In this document: piece after piece, positions 17,292 through 24,896 of the stretch
How positions within the stretch are numbered: position 1 is the first letter of the stretch
How the letters are laid out: each line of letters starts with the position of its first letter
NCBI GenBank assembly: GCA_021298315.1
Contig: JAJTFC010000009.1
Location: forward strand, 53,124 to 117,123
DNA length: 64,000 nucleotides
Direction of reading: 5' to 3'
Source of the DNA: Planctomycetaceae bacterium
GTDB lineage: Bacteria; Planctomycetota; Planctomycetia; Pirellulales; Pirellulaceae
Notes under the pieces: model-generated
What the model saw: only the letters and a program-made list of their open reading frames with translations
Database searches by the model: none
Told to the model about the DNA's origin: nothing
Program-made: the position numbers and the translations under genes

Positions 17292-20200
17292 TTACTCGAG
17301 GCCGAAGTATCCTGCCGGCGGGATCGCTTGGCCACCGACGACTCCCAGTCCTCGGGTCGGTAGGAAACGTGGTTCGAAGGCAAACTGCAACGAAGTGTTA
17401 TCGCGACCACTGTCGATGCCTAAGCCCACGCGGAATAGGAACGATTCGCCGATTCGAGTCAGTCCGATCGTGTGACCATTGCTACCGGTCGATCCGAAGT
17501 CGTAGACAGAGCTACCCACGGCAGCCCACTTGTCATTCATGCGGTAGGTCAGCGTAGCGGTTAAAAGTTTTGCAGAGATTGGGCCATCGAGATTGGTAAA
17601 ACCGATGTAGAAGTCACCGCGTAGTGGTCTTGAAATCAAGGTCCCAAAGGAGGTGGCTTGTAGCCCACGATCGAACATGTCGTAATAACCATCGCTGAGC
17701 AACGTGACTCGATCACCTAAGTGATAACGGAAGTCGTAATTGAGTGCGCCAAAGTTCTCTCCATAGTTGTCTCGATCGGGTTTGCCAAAGTAGATCGCAT
17801 CGACGTCGAATTCAACAACATCGGCTATCCGTTCCCGACCTGGTACTCCACGTTTGGTCTGCCAGCGTTGATGAATGCCAAAGCGGCTTTGCAATTGATC
17901 GGCCACAATCTGTGAGCTTGATGCTGTCACGTAGCGTTGCATTCCCTGGCGCACCGCATAGTCGCGGGAATCGAACTGAGCAGGCAAACTGCCCCCAAAC
18001 GTGTTGAAAACCAAACGCCGACGGAAGTGCTCTTGGCTGTTGTCGTCGATGGGGTCGTACAGAGGTAGCAAACTCAGATCCTTTGTGGTGTCGGCATACC
18101 ACGTTTCGGTTTCAAAGGATACCTTGTGGGCCAACCCGTTGAGATTGAACAGGGAACTTTGCACCTCGGGTGCCACTTTGATCATCGGAAGGGACGTTCT
18201 TAGGCCAGCTTGTCCGGTTAGTCGACCCAGCGAATCGCCGTTGAGATCTTCGCCCCAGTAAGCCGCTTCGCCAGAGACAAAGGGGGTCCACTTGCTATGC
18301 CCCGTATCAAATGGAAGGGACAATTCCTGACGCGTGATCGCCTGGATTCCCGAAGAGGACTTTTCCCAAGGTTGTAACTGGAACTTGGCAGCATCTTGTG
18401 GATCGGTCGGAGTCGAAGCGACCTTCAATTGTCCGTACCCAACCTGGGAGTGGGCATACCAAGTGAATAAATTACCGAGGTCTTGACCAAGCCAGTAATG
18501 ATCGACTCGCGGTAACCACTGAGTTTCCGTGAAAAAATCATTCAAGCGAACTTGGCCCCAGATGTCGAGCATCTGTTGACCGAGGAAGTAGTGACGATAT
18601 CGAAGAGCCGTCGATCGATCCTTGAGCGTGTCCCATTCCTGTTCGAAATACTGCTCTAGAAAATTCCGATCGCTGATGTATCCAAATTCACCCCATAGTT
18701 CTTGATCCGGAGAGAGCAGCTGGCGATGTTGCCATACGATCCGTCCCCGAGTGTCCGACTCTGGGGTCATGTTCACCCGGTCAGAGCCGAGGGTATCGAG
18801 TCCATCGTCGTTCAACCCCCAGGCATCGAATTCACCATAAGCGGGCCCACCACCGTGGAGCGAGGGTAGGTTGTATCGGAAATTGGTACCAAGCGCAAAG
18901 CCTCGCTTGCTGAGGTAATCGGTCGATAATGTCCATTTCGTTCCATCGATCGCATCGATACCCAGGATCTGATACAGATTCCAATCGAGCATCACTTGGT
19001 TCCCAAAGATGCTGTCGTTTCGATACTTCACCCCCGAGATGTAAAAATTGGGAGTGTCCACGTTGGTGTTCATGATCGGCCAATAAGCGACTGGTAAGCC
19101 TTCCATGTAGACGAAGTTGTGCCGCGCCTTGGCCTTCATCGACGTGGTGTCCCCTGAGGGAGAAAGCATTCCAAAGCCTAACAGTCCAGTTTGCTCGGTC
19201 GATTGGCGTTGGTCGTTGAGTTCAATACGGTCCGATTGCAGCCAATACCTAGGCACACCCAAACGACTGCTGGTCATCGCGGCTCGATTGGCCAAAAAAT
19301 TCTCTCGAGAACGTTGCTGAATCACATCGGCTTTGAGTCGTACGATCCCTTCGTACTTGGGAGCAGGCGTCAGGACCTCTGCCCCCAGGATCATTCCGTA
19401 CTCGGATTGCACGTTATAGTACATCCGGTCGGCATAGATCACGCGGGCTCCTTGTTGAAACACGATGTTCCCTTCGAGGTACAACTCGACGGGTAGATCA
19501 TCGATCTTTTGCGAGAGTAGGCGATTCAAGTCCGCCGTCCAAACCACGCAACGATCGGCTTCGATCAAAACGGTTCCCATATCGAACAGACCGCCAGATG
19601 TCTGCACCGAGACATCGCCGATCATCAGGCGGATACCTCGACTGATCGTGATGACACTGTCGCCACGTTCAGGCCGACTCTTGGCCGAATACAATGGATC
19701 GATGCCGCTGCGACCGCTGATCTTGAAAGTGCGAGCACCGACTCGAACACCCGATCGCACGTTGGGTGCCGAAGCGGCTACAGGGGCAGCCAACGGGATA
19801 GGAACAGGCCCGCTATTGGCCACCGGGGCCGGAAGCTGAAAGGACTCGACTTGCTGGGCCGCTGGTGGAGTGTTGGGTACCTGAGGAGCAGGTTGGATCG
19901 TTTCAAACAGCGGAACCGAACCTGGATCCAATACGGTGCCTCCCAAGGTGGAGTTCCCAATTTGCATCGAGTTGCTCGAACCAAGAGGTTGCGAAGGTTG
20001 CACGCTTGGGGTCGCTGCCGGTGGCTGTGCTTGCAGGATCTGAGACGCTAATCGCAGATGGGTTTGTTCGTCATGCTCAGTCCAAGCGATCGCGTCTTTG
20101 ACATTGTTGTCCCTGGCGTTGGTTTCCTTTGCAGCGGGTTTCGATTCGTAAGACCAATCCAAGGGTACCACTGGATTGACCGGTTGTTGCCAAACTTGAA

Positions 20201-20813
20201 CCTCGAATTTAGGTTCGTGCTGGCTGTAGAGTCTGCCCATCCACTTCAGATCTCGTAAGCGTTGGTCTTCGGACCAGTGGATATCGCAATCACCTTGCGC
20301 ATCGAGGATCACACGATGGATCATCGCTTGAGGATTCATCGCTGCATGGAGTGCCGAAGTCGGCAGTGCCTGCGTGGCCTCCTCTGGCTTGATCTCCTCG
20401 CTTAGTACCCACAGATTCGCCTTCTGGCACGAGGCTCGAAAGGAACCTTGCGAGATCTTCACACCCCCATCGAGCTGATAGACGATGTAATTGCCTTGCT
20501 TGGACTTGCTGGCCGTGTGCGCTTGGACTGAAATCGAAAAGCGTGGATCGGTAAGCGGCAGTCCGATATCGCTGCTGTAGATGTTTGCAGAGAGCCAGAC
20601 AAGCACCGACAGAGCCGTGCATAAGCAAGCCAATAGATTGGCAAGCAGTTTTCGGAGTATGCGGTCCGAATTGGAGTCCACTAGCGATCGATTGTTCCTA
20701 GGATGAGTTCCCCAAAGAATGCTCAAAAGCATTGTTCCGTGGGGCTTTGCGCTTCGGGGGAGTATAGAAATCCCGAAAAACCGACTCAATACCGAGGTTT
20801 GACTAAAGTCCAT
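17292..20813 (-). CDS. lptD: LptD-like outer-membrane LPS-assembly protein
   Basis: 1173 aa, very long for LptD (E. coli about 784). After a hydrophobic segment (LLANLLACLCTALSVLVWL, about residues 57-75) comes an OstA-like periplasmic part with GGVKISQGSFRASCQKA and a Pro/Gln/Ala-rich linker around residues 265-365. A second OstA-like jellyroll (VELYLEGNIVFQQGARVIYADR) follows, and then a large C-terminal beta-barrel rich in aromatic alternating strands, for example YRHYFLGQQMLDIWGQVRL. Its role would be inserting LPS into the outer leaflet. The real start is uncertain: the M at residue 28 or a GTG near residue 45 would place the signal closer to the N-terminus. The gene converges with tsaB with a 16-bp gap. 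Confidence 0.78.
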   Translation of the reverse strand: MDFSQTSVLSRFFGISILPRSAKPHGTMLLSILWGTHPRNNRSLVDSNSDRILRKLLANLLACLCTALSVLVWLSANIYSSDIGLPLTDPRFSISVQAHTASKSKQGNYIVYQLDGGVKISQGSFRASCQKANLWVLSEEIKPEEATQALPTSALHAAMNPQAMIHRVILDAQGDCDIHWSEDQRLRDLKWMGRLYSQHEPKFEVQVWQQPVNPVVPLDWSYESKPAAKETNARDNNVKDAIAWTEHDEQTHLRLASQILQAQPPAATPSVQPSQPLGSSNSMQIGNSTLGGTVLDPGSVPLFETIQPAPQVPNTPPAAQQVESFQLPAPVANSGPVPIPLAAPVAASAPNVRSGVRVGARTFKISGRSGIDPLYSAKSRPERGDSVITISRGIRLMIGDVSVQTSGGLFDMGTVLIEADRCVVWTADLNRLLSQKIDDLPVELYLEGNIVFQQGARVIYADRMYYNVQSEYGMILGAEVLTPAPKYEGIVRLKADVIQQRSRENFLANRAAMTSSRLGVPRYWLQSDRIELNDQRQSTEQTGLLGFGMLSPSGDTTSMKAKARHNFVYMEGLPVAYWPIMNTNVDTPNFYISGVKYRNDSIFGNQVMLDWNLYQILGIDAIDGTKWTLSTDYLSKRGFALGTNFRYNLPSLHGGGPAYGEFDAWGLNDDGLDTLGSDRVNMTPESDTRGRIVWQHRQLLSPDQELWGEFGYISDRNFLEQYFEQEWDTLKDRSTALRYRHYFLGQQMLDIWGQVRLNDFFTETQWLPRVDHYWLGQDLGNLFTWYAHSQVGYGQLKVASTPTDPQDAAKFQLQPWEKSSSGIQAITRQELSLPFDTGHSKWTPFVSGEAAYWGEDLNGDSLGRLTGQAGLRTSLPMIKVAPEVQSSLFNLNGLAHKVSFETETWYADTTKDLSLLPLYDPIDDNSQEHFRRRLVFNTFGGSLPAQFDSRDYAVRQGMQRYVTASSSQIVADQLQSRFGIHQRWQTKRGVPGRERIADVVEFDVDAIYFGKPDRDNYGENFGALNYDFRYHLGDRVTLLSDGYYDMFDRGLQATSFGTLISRPLRGDFYIGFTNLDGPISAKLLTATLTYRMNDKWAAVGSSVYDFGSTGSNGHTIGLTRIGESFLFRVGLGIDSGRDNTSLQFAFEPRFLPTRGLGVVGGQAIPPAGYFGLE

Positions 20814-20913
20814 TCTCTGGGGTGTCGATCCCTCAGGCCTACAGCCAAAAATAGGCTTGCAGGAATCCCTAGCCTGCGCAAGTCACCTAGGTTAACAGAC
20901 GTATCGCAACGCA

Positions 20914-21153
20914 ATGGCCAATCTCGAATCGCTCGTGCAGACATTGATACGCGAAGGCCACTGGTCGGAAGCCGCTGACCTGGTTCGTGACGAACTCGGC
21001 GTTTCGCAACCGCAAGCGGAGGCCAAAGTCTACGCACTGGCCGAGGAACTCGGGATCAGCGATCCTTATCGTTGGACACAGTGGATCGCAATTGCTTTAG
21101 CCGCAAGTTCCCTGCTGATTCTTGCTGGCTGCCTACAACGGTATCTGAGCTAG
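20914..21153 (+). CDS. Small single-span membrane protein
   Basis: 79 aa. The first ~50 residues form an amphipathic helical domain (ESLVQTLIREGHWSEAADLV; DELGVSQPQAEAKVYALAEELG). A single C-terminal transmembrane helix follows (WIAIALAASSLLILAGCLQ). The layout resembles a tail-anchored adaptor. It stands divergent from the LptD-like gene with a 100-bp spacer. I do not recognise a family. Codon use and the clear TM segment support a real gene, but it could be spurious. Confidence 0.55.
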   Translation: MANLESLVQTLIREGHWSEAADLVRDELGVSQPQAEAKVYALAEELGISDPYRWTQWIAIALAASSLLILAGCLQRYLS

Positions 21154-21171
21154 TCCCTCTTAGACCAAAAT

Positions 21172-21283
21172 CTGGTCCTTCAGGTATTTTCGTGGGTAGA
21201 TGCTCGGCTTTCTCGTACTCAGCCTCGCGGTACTCGTACTCGTACTCGAAAACGCCTGAATCGATTCAAGTCGATCACCTTTT
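21172..21283. repeat. TACTCG-type dispersed repeat, copy B
   Basis: About 110 bp that match, inverted, the right half of copy A at 7791-7892 almost base for base, including GTATTTTCGTGGGTAGATGC and AACGCCTGAATCGATTCAAG. Copy B has one extra TACTCG hexamer, so the hexamer number varies between copies. It lies between the small membrane protein gene and the 3' end of the cupin gene. Confidence 0.8.
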
Positions 21284-21305
21284 CCGGGAATTTGACGGCA
21301 TTGGC

Positions 21306-22247
21306 CTAGACGACATTGGATCGATGGAACTGGATATCGAGGGTTCGCAGATGCGTGTGTAGTCCTGCATCTTGGATCGGCATCAGATAAGCTGGCTCGC
21401 CCGATTCGTTGTGGTGTGAGTGCCACCAACCCGGAGGGGTGATGAAGGCTCCGGCTGATTCCCAAGGAACCTTGATCGGATCGATAAGATTCCCCTGGCT
21501 ATCTACTTTTTCGGCCACAGCCGTATAGCATCCCGGTTTGCAAGAGATGATCAAATCCAGGGCTACGGATTTGTGTGCGTGAGGTAGCTGGTTTGCACCC
21601 ACGGGCAAGATACCGAGCATTGCCCAGAGGACATGCGTGATCGTTAGAGTTTGTGGAAAGTGAGAGTTTGTAAGCAGAACGCTGATGCGACTGCGTTGGG
21701 CCGCTAGTGGATCTGAAGCAGCTTGGGCTAATGCCGCTTGCGACTCGTCTTTGGCGTAGAGGGTTGGATTGAATCGAGGGTGGGTTGCCGTTACCCCTAA
21801 GTACTTCAAAAGGGGTTGGTCGTTAACCCAGTAAAAAACGGTTTCTTCGTCGGCACTTAGGATTGGATCTGGACCGCACGGTAGGGTGATCAAGTCGCCG
21901 GCTTGGTAAGGGATCGTTGTGTCCGCAAAACGGATGACACCCTGACCACGGATCGCATAGAAGAGGTGCGAAGTTGCCCTATTCGGGGCAGCTAGGCTTT
22001 CCTTGGGGTTGATCCGTATGAAACTTGCAAGAAGACTGGCGCTGGATGCTGGAGCAACAGAGCCGAGTTGCTCACTGATGTCCAAGGGGATGATGCGAGA
22101 CGGACCAGACTCGTGCAGTGTGGCAGGGAACTGGACAATCGGGATTTGGGAGATGGATCCTGAGGCGATCGGGTTGGCAGCTTTGGAGTATTCCAAATAT
22201 CCGCTGTCTTGGGTCAGGCTCGGTTCGATTGCGATAGCGTTTGCCAT
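21306..22247 (-). CDS. Cupin-domain protein, gentisate-dioxygenase-like
   Basis: About 313 aa from ATG at 22247 (MANAIAIE). The track start adds 10 Pro/Leu/Arg residues and is less likely. Two beta-barrel cupin modules can be traced. One has SHLFYAIRGQGVIRFADTTIPYQAGDLITLP, the other has LPHAHKSVALDLII with PPGWWHSHHNESGEPAYLMP. HAH and HSHH are candidate metal-binding histidines in the second module. The bicupin layout recalls gentisate or hydroxynaphthoate dioxygenases, but no aromatic-degradation gene is nearby, so the substrate is open. Copy B of the dispersed repeat lies just past its stop. Confidence 0.7.
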   Translation of the reverse strand: MANAIAIEPSLTQDSGYLEYSKAANPIASGSISQIPIVQFPATLHESGPSRIIPLDISEQLGSVAPASSASLLASFIRINPKESLAAPNRATSHLFYAIRGQGVIRFADTTIPYQAGDLITLPCGPDPILSADEETVFYWVNDQPLLKYLGVTATHPRFNPTLYAKDESQAALAQAASDPLAAQRSRISVLLTNSHFPQTLTITHVLWAMLGILPVGANQLPHAHKSVALDLIISCKPGCYTAVAEKVDSQGNLIDPIKVPWESAGAFITPPGWWHSHHNESGEPAYLMPIQDAGLHTHLRTLDIQFHRSNVV

Positions 22248-22479
22248 GGGACGACGATGGGGTAAGGGTAAAGGCAACCTTAGGCTGCGGATCGGCTGGA
22301 ATTCCTCTGCGGATTATACCGAGAAGTCGTGGATGTGTCGTTTTCCGAGTCTTTTTTAGGGACGATCCCCCTACAAAGATTTTCGCCTTTTGGTAGGATT
22401 TTCCCCTCTGAACTAGGCCTAGGCAGTGAATTTCAGTTTTGGAATTCGGTAAGGCTCAAGTGCAGTGCCACCCATCCAG

Positions 22480-22552
22480 GAGAGCGTAGCTCAGTCGGTA
22501 GAGCAAAGGACTTTTAATCCTTGGGTCGAGGGTTCGAGTCCCTCCGCTCTCA
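22480..22552 (+). tRNA. tRNA-Lys (anticodon TTT)
   Basis: 73 nt with a full cloverleaf. The acceptor arms GAGAGCG and CGCTCTC pair, the D arm is TAGCTCAGTCGGTAGAGC, the anticodon arm AAGGA-CTTTTAA-TCCTT gives anticodon TTT, and the T arm is GAGGGTTCGAGTCCCTC. CCA is not encoded. The 3' part from the anticodon arm onward, plus 3 flanking bases, is repeated exactly at 23789-23835, marking this gene as a probable integration site. Confidence 0.97.
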
Positions 22553-22555
22553 CTC
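22509..22555 (+). repeat. 47-bp direct repeat, left copy (att-like, in tRNA-Lys)
   Basis: The 3' part of tRNA-Lys and three bases beyond it are identical over 47 bp to 23789-23835. Intact tRNA on one side and a 3' fragment on the other is the classic footprint of tyrosine-recombinase integration at a tRNA gene. Confidence 0.9.
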
Positions 22556-22570
22556 TTGAAAAAGCCTTCG

Positions 22571-22606
22571 AAACCCCGATTTTCCTTTGAGAATTCGGGG
22601 TTTTTT
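22571..22606 (+). terminator. Intrinsic terminator after tRNA-Lys
   Basis: AACCCCGA and TCGGGGTT pair as a stem, followed by TTTTTT. It would end the tRNA transcript. It lies inside the interval bounded by the 47-bp repeats. Confidence 0.85.
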
Positions 22607-22913
22607 ATTGTGGCATGACGCTCCGCCGTAAAGCACCTAGAGCGCTGTGTTTCCGCTGTAGGTACCGGGGCAAGAATCATGCGTCCCGGTCCCTTGAAAC
22701 ACTTCCACAGTTCGAAATGCATCGCGCAATCTGGCCACCGCTGCGGCCTGGGAACAAGTGACCGGCCCGGATCTTTAAGCCACTCGTCGAGCATCGGTTG
22801 GCCACACGAGACATCCCAGAAAAGCGAAATCGCCTGAGTTTCAAGGAAATGCAGGGGCGACGATGAGGATGATGTGGCGTTGAGCTTTGACCGCCAAATG
22901 GAATCAAATAGAC
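22607..22913. other. Left flank of the tRNA-bounded interval, no clear gene
   Basis: About 300 bp before the toxin-antitoxin operon. A minus-strand ORF (within 22456-22956) contains a passage that reads somewhat like protein (HFLETQAISLFWDVSCGQPM) but runs into the tRNA, so it is at best a gene remnant. A candidate promoter for the operon lies at its right end: TTGACC (22887) and TAGACT (22909) with 16-bp spacing. Confidence 0.4.
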
Positions 22914-22936
22914 TTGTACGGAAATATGCCGTACAA
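22914..22936. promoter_or_regulatory. Perfect dyad, candidate TA operator
   Basis: TTGTACGG and CCGTACAA are perfect 8-bp inverted arms separated by 7 bp. The dyad overlaps the candidate -10 box and transcription start and ends 23 bp before the antitoxin ATG at 22960. Autorepression through the ribbon-helix-helix N-terminus of the antitoxin is the known mode for this family, and this is where its operator would be expected. Confidence 0.65.
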
Positions 22937-22959
22937 TGAAGCGATCCAAGGAGCAAATG

Positions 22960-23250
22960 ATGGCAACTGCAAATAACACCTCAAAGTCAGCTCGAATTGA
23001 AACGCGAGTTTCTCATGAGCAGAAAGAACTCATCGAGCGGGCTGCCGCCTTCAGTGGTCGGACCGTTTCCGAATTTGTGCTTACTCATGTTGCAGTCGCT
23101 GCTAAGAAGGTGATCGACGAGCATGAGAAGCTGCACTTAGACCAAGTGCAAAGCAGGATACTTGTTGACGCTTTATTGGCTCCCAAGAAGCCAAACAAGA
23201 AGTTGAAGCTTGCTATGGAGGACCATCGCAAGCAGGTCGAAAGCCGTTGA
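22960..23250 (+). CDS. DUF1778-family (TacA-like) antitoxin
   Basis: 96 aa from the second ATG of the ATGATG pair. AAGGAG sits 6 nt before it, whereas the track start at 22936 overlaps the dyad. The N-terminal ~55 residues are a ribbon-helix-helix DNA-binding domain (ARIETRVSHEQKELIERAAA, FSGRTVSEFVLTHV). The charged C-terminal tail (LLAPKKPNKKLKLAMEDHRK) would wrap and neutralise the toxin. The stop overlaps the toxin TTG start by 4 bp (TTGA), the usual coupled order of antitoxin then acetyltransferase toxin. It probably represses the operon at the upstream dyad. Confidence 0.88.
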   Translation: MATANNTSKSARIETRVSHEQKELIERAAAFSGRTVSEFVLTHVAVAAKKVIDEHEKLHLDQVQSRILVDALLAPKKPNKKLKLAMEDHRKQVESR

Positions 23251-23744
23251 AAGCCTACGTTTGTGAGCCGCTTGGCAATCACCACGATCGAACGCAATTC
23301 GATTGTGGCGTGTCAGTTCTCAACGATTATCTCGCCAAATATGCCAAGCAAGATGTCAAGCGAAAGGCGTCGGCAGTATTTGTTATCGTTGAGCGTTCGG
23401 CGCCGAAGCGAGTGATCGGTTTTTATACGCTGTGCGCAACGTCGGTAGCCCTTGCTGAGCTACCCGAAGAGGTCACGAGGAAACTTCCGCGTTATCCCGA
23501 AATCCCCGCAATCTTGGTTGGAAGACTGGCACGAGACGTGAATCATCCTGGTGTCGGCTCGCTACTTTTGTCCGACGCAATCACACGTTGCGTCCGAGTG
23601 GCAAGTGAGATCGCGGCAAGCCTGATCGTTGTCGATTCCAAAGGTGAAGCCGCAACGTGTTTCTACGAGAAGTTCGGGTTTATCTCGCTACCGAAATTAT
23701 CTGACCGTATGTTCCTTCCAATGCAAGTGGCAGAGAAACTTTGA
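23247..23744 (+). CDS. GNAT acetyltransferase toxin, TacT-like
   Basis: 165 aa, TTG start overlapping the antitoxin stop. Toxins of this family acetylate the aminoacyl group of charged tRNAs and stop translation (established for TacT, AtaT and ItaT). The sequence shows the family N-terminus FDCGVSVLNDYLAKYAKQD, the strand RVIGFYTLCATSVAL, a candidate acetyl-CoA site in VGRLARDVNHPGVGSLLLSDA, and the C-terminal catalytic Tyr region CFYEKFGF. All are intact, so the toxin looks active. The pair is the only cargo between the 47-bp tRNA-Lys repeats. Which tRNA is targeted cannot be told from sequence. Confidence 0.9.
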   Translation: MKAYVCEPLGNHHDRTQFDCGVSVLNDYLAKYAKQDVKRKASAVFVIVERSAPKRVIGFYTLCATSVALAELPEEVTRKLPRYPEIPAILVGRLARDVNHPGVGSLLLSDAITRCVRVASEIAASLIVVDSKGEAATCFYEKFGFISLPKLSDRMFLPMQVAEKL

Positions 23745-23788
23745 GTGTTCGCGGAGTATCTAACATCCGCCACGTTGGTGTGATCCTC

Positions 23789-23835
23789 GACTTTTAATCC
23801 TTGGGTCGAGGGTTCGAGTCCCTCCGCTCTCACTC
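23789..23835 (+). repeat. 47-bp direct repeat, right copy (tRNA-Lys 3' fragment)
   Basis: Identical to 22509-22555. It holds only the anticodon arm, variable loop, T arm and 3' acceptor strand, so it cannot fold as a tRNA. It marks the right end of a 1.28-kb interval that contains the TA pair and no recombinase. Confidence 0.92.
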
Positions 23836-23916
23836 CTTACCCGTAGAACGGGCCTCCTTACCCGTAGAACGGGCCTCCTTACCCGTAGAACGGGCCTCCT
23901 TACCCGTAGAACGGGC
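23833..23916. repeat. Tandem array of four 21-bp hairpin units
   Basis: Four perfect 21-bp units, each containing the hairpin CCCGTAGAACGGG (5-bp arms, 3-nt loop), followed by a degenerate fifth (GAGCCCGTTGG). The array starts within the last 3 bp of the right att-like repeat. There are no spacers, so it is not a CRISPR. It may be a boundary or transcription-blocking element. Confidence 0.9.
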
Positions 23917-24031
23917 CTCCGAGCCCGTTGGCAGATATCTAATTGCTCTTCCACCCTCACCCCTCCTGCCCGCGGGTTTTGAAGTTGCGCTATTCGGGTG
24001 TTTCGGAGTGTCAATCGATGTTTTTCCTTGC

Positions 24032-24103
24032 TTTTCGTACTCGTACTCCGCGGTAGCAGTACTCGTACTCGTACTCGAAGAGAGGGCATCGAGTACGAGT
24101 ACC
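24032..24103. repeat. TACTCG-type dispersed repeat, copy C
   Basis: Contains TCGTACTCGTACTC, then GTACTCGTACTCGTACTCG, and finally the complementary GAGTACGAGTACC, so it could fold back on itself. It shares the hexamer core and the CGAAGAGA word with copy A but little of the flanks. It lies between the hairpin array and the AAA ATPase gene. Confidence 0.7.
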
Positions 24104-24143
24104 ATTTCATTGAGTAGAAGCAGGTTGCTTAGCTCATGATTGC

Positions 24144-24896
24144 TCATTGCGTAGTAGGATCAAGCAGGTGCGTTAGCATGCGTTCGGGCGATTCTAAAAA
24201 ACTGCGTGTTACTCGGTAATGCTCGGTCTCTTTATAAGCAACCGCTTGTACGCCCCGCTCACCAAACGAATAGATCAAGGCATCGGGATAACTCATGATG
24301 ATCGGCGAGTGAGTCGCAATGACCAACTGAGAGTCCTTCTGAATCAAACGATGCATCAGTACCAAAAACTCCAACTGGCGCTGGGGCGATAAAGCCGCCT
24401 CCGGTTCATCCAGGAAATACATCCCCTGCGAAAACCTATTTTCGACCAATGACATGAATGCCTCTCCGTGCGATTGCTCATGCAACGACCTTGGCCCGTA
24501 ACTCGATTGCACTCCCAAGTTCTCGATCTCCGTGGCCACGTTGAATAAACTCTCCGCACGCATAAACCAAGCGTCTGGAATCAACGCGTGATATCTCCTT
24601 AATCGCAGGATCTTGTACAACTCCGAATGGCTCTCTCTGGTCGAAAACACCATGTTGCGACTACCACCCTCGGCATTTAGACCGTTGGCCACTGCGATAG
24701 CCTCGAGCAACGTCGACTTGCCCGATCCGTTCTCCCCGACGAAAAAAGTCACCTTCGGGTGCAGATCCAGCTTACTAAGCCCTTTGATCGAGGGTAAACC
24801 AAAAGCATAGTGATCCGGATCGATGATCTTGCTGCGATCAAAAAGAACCGACTCAATGAACGGTCCGGGTGTTACCCCAGGCTTAAGCTTCCTCAT
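24144..24896 (-). CDS. Compact ABC-type AAA ATPase
   Basis: 250 aa, cytoplasmic, no membrane segment. Walker A is GENGSGKST after FFVGE (about residue 53). A signature-like region (HEQSHGEAFMSL) is followed by Walker B and its glutamate (GMYFLDEPEAALS) and the H-loop ATHSPI. It belongs to the stand-alone predicted-ATPase group related to RecF/SMC-type heads and to OLD-family nucleases, but no nuclease domain is attached. The start overlaps the end of the upstream membrane-protein gene by 14 bp, so the two are co-translated. Position next to a TA island at a tRNA makes a defence role possible but unproven. Confidence 0.82.
   Translation of the reverse strand: MRKLKPGVTPGPFIESVLFDRSKIIDPDHYAFGLPSIKGLSKLDLHPKVTFFVGENGSGKSTLLEAIAVANGLNAEGGSRNMVFSTRESHSELYKILRLRRYHALIPDAWFMRAESLFNVATEIENLGVQSSYGPRSLHEQSHGEAFMSLVENRFSQGMYFLDEPEAALSPQRQLEFLVLMHRLIQKDSQLVIATHSPIIMSYPDALIYSFGERGVQAVAYKETEHYRVTRSFLESPERMLTHLLDPTTQ

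Noticed and set aside
22456-22956. 166-aa minus-strand ORF between tRNA-Lys and the TA operon
   Set aside because: It runs through the tRNA gene and its terminator; at most the middle may be a decayed gene.
23789-23835. Second tRNA-Lys gene
   Set aside because: Only the 3' part is present; the 5' acceptor strand and D arm are missing, so it cannot fold.
23833-23916. Possible CRISPR array
   Set aside because: Units are contiguous 21-bp tandem copies without spacers, and no cas gene is present.
23760-24147. ORFs with EARSTGK or STSTST repeats
   Set aside because: They are translations of the hairpin array and the TACTCG repeat, on both strands, with no start signals or protein-like features.
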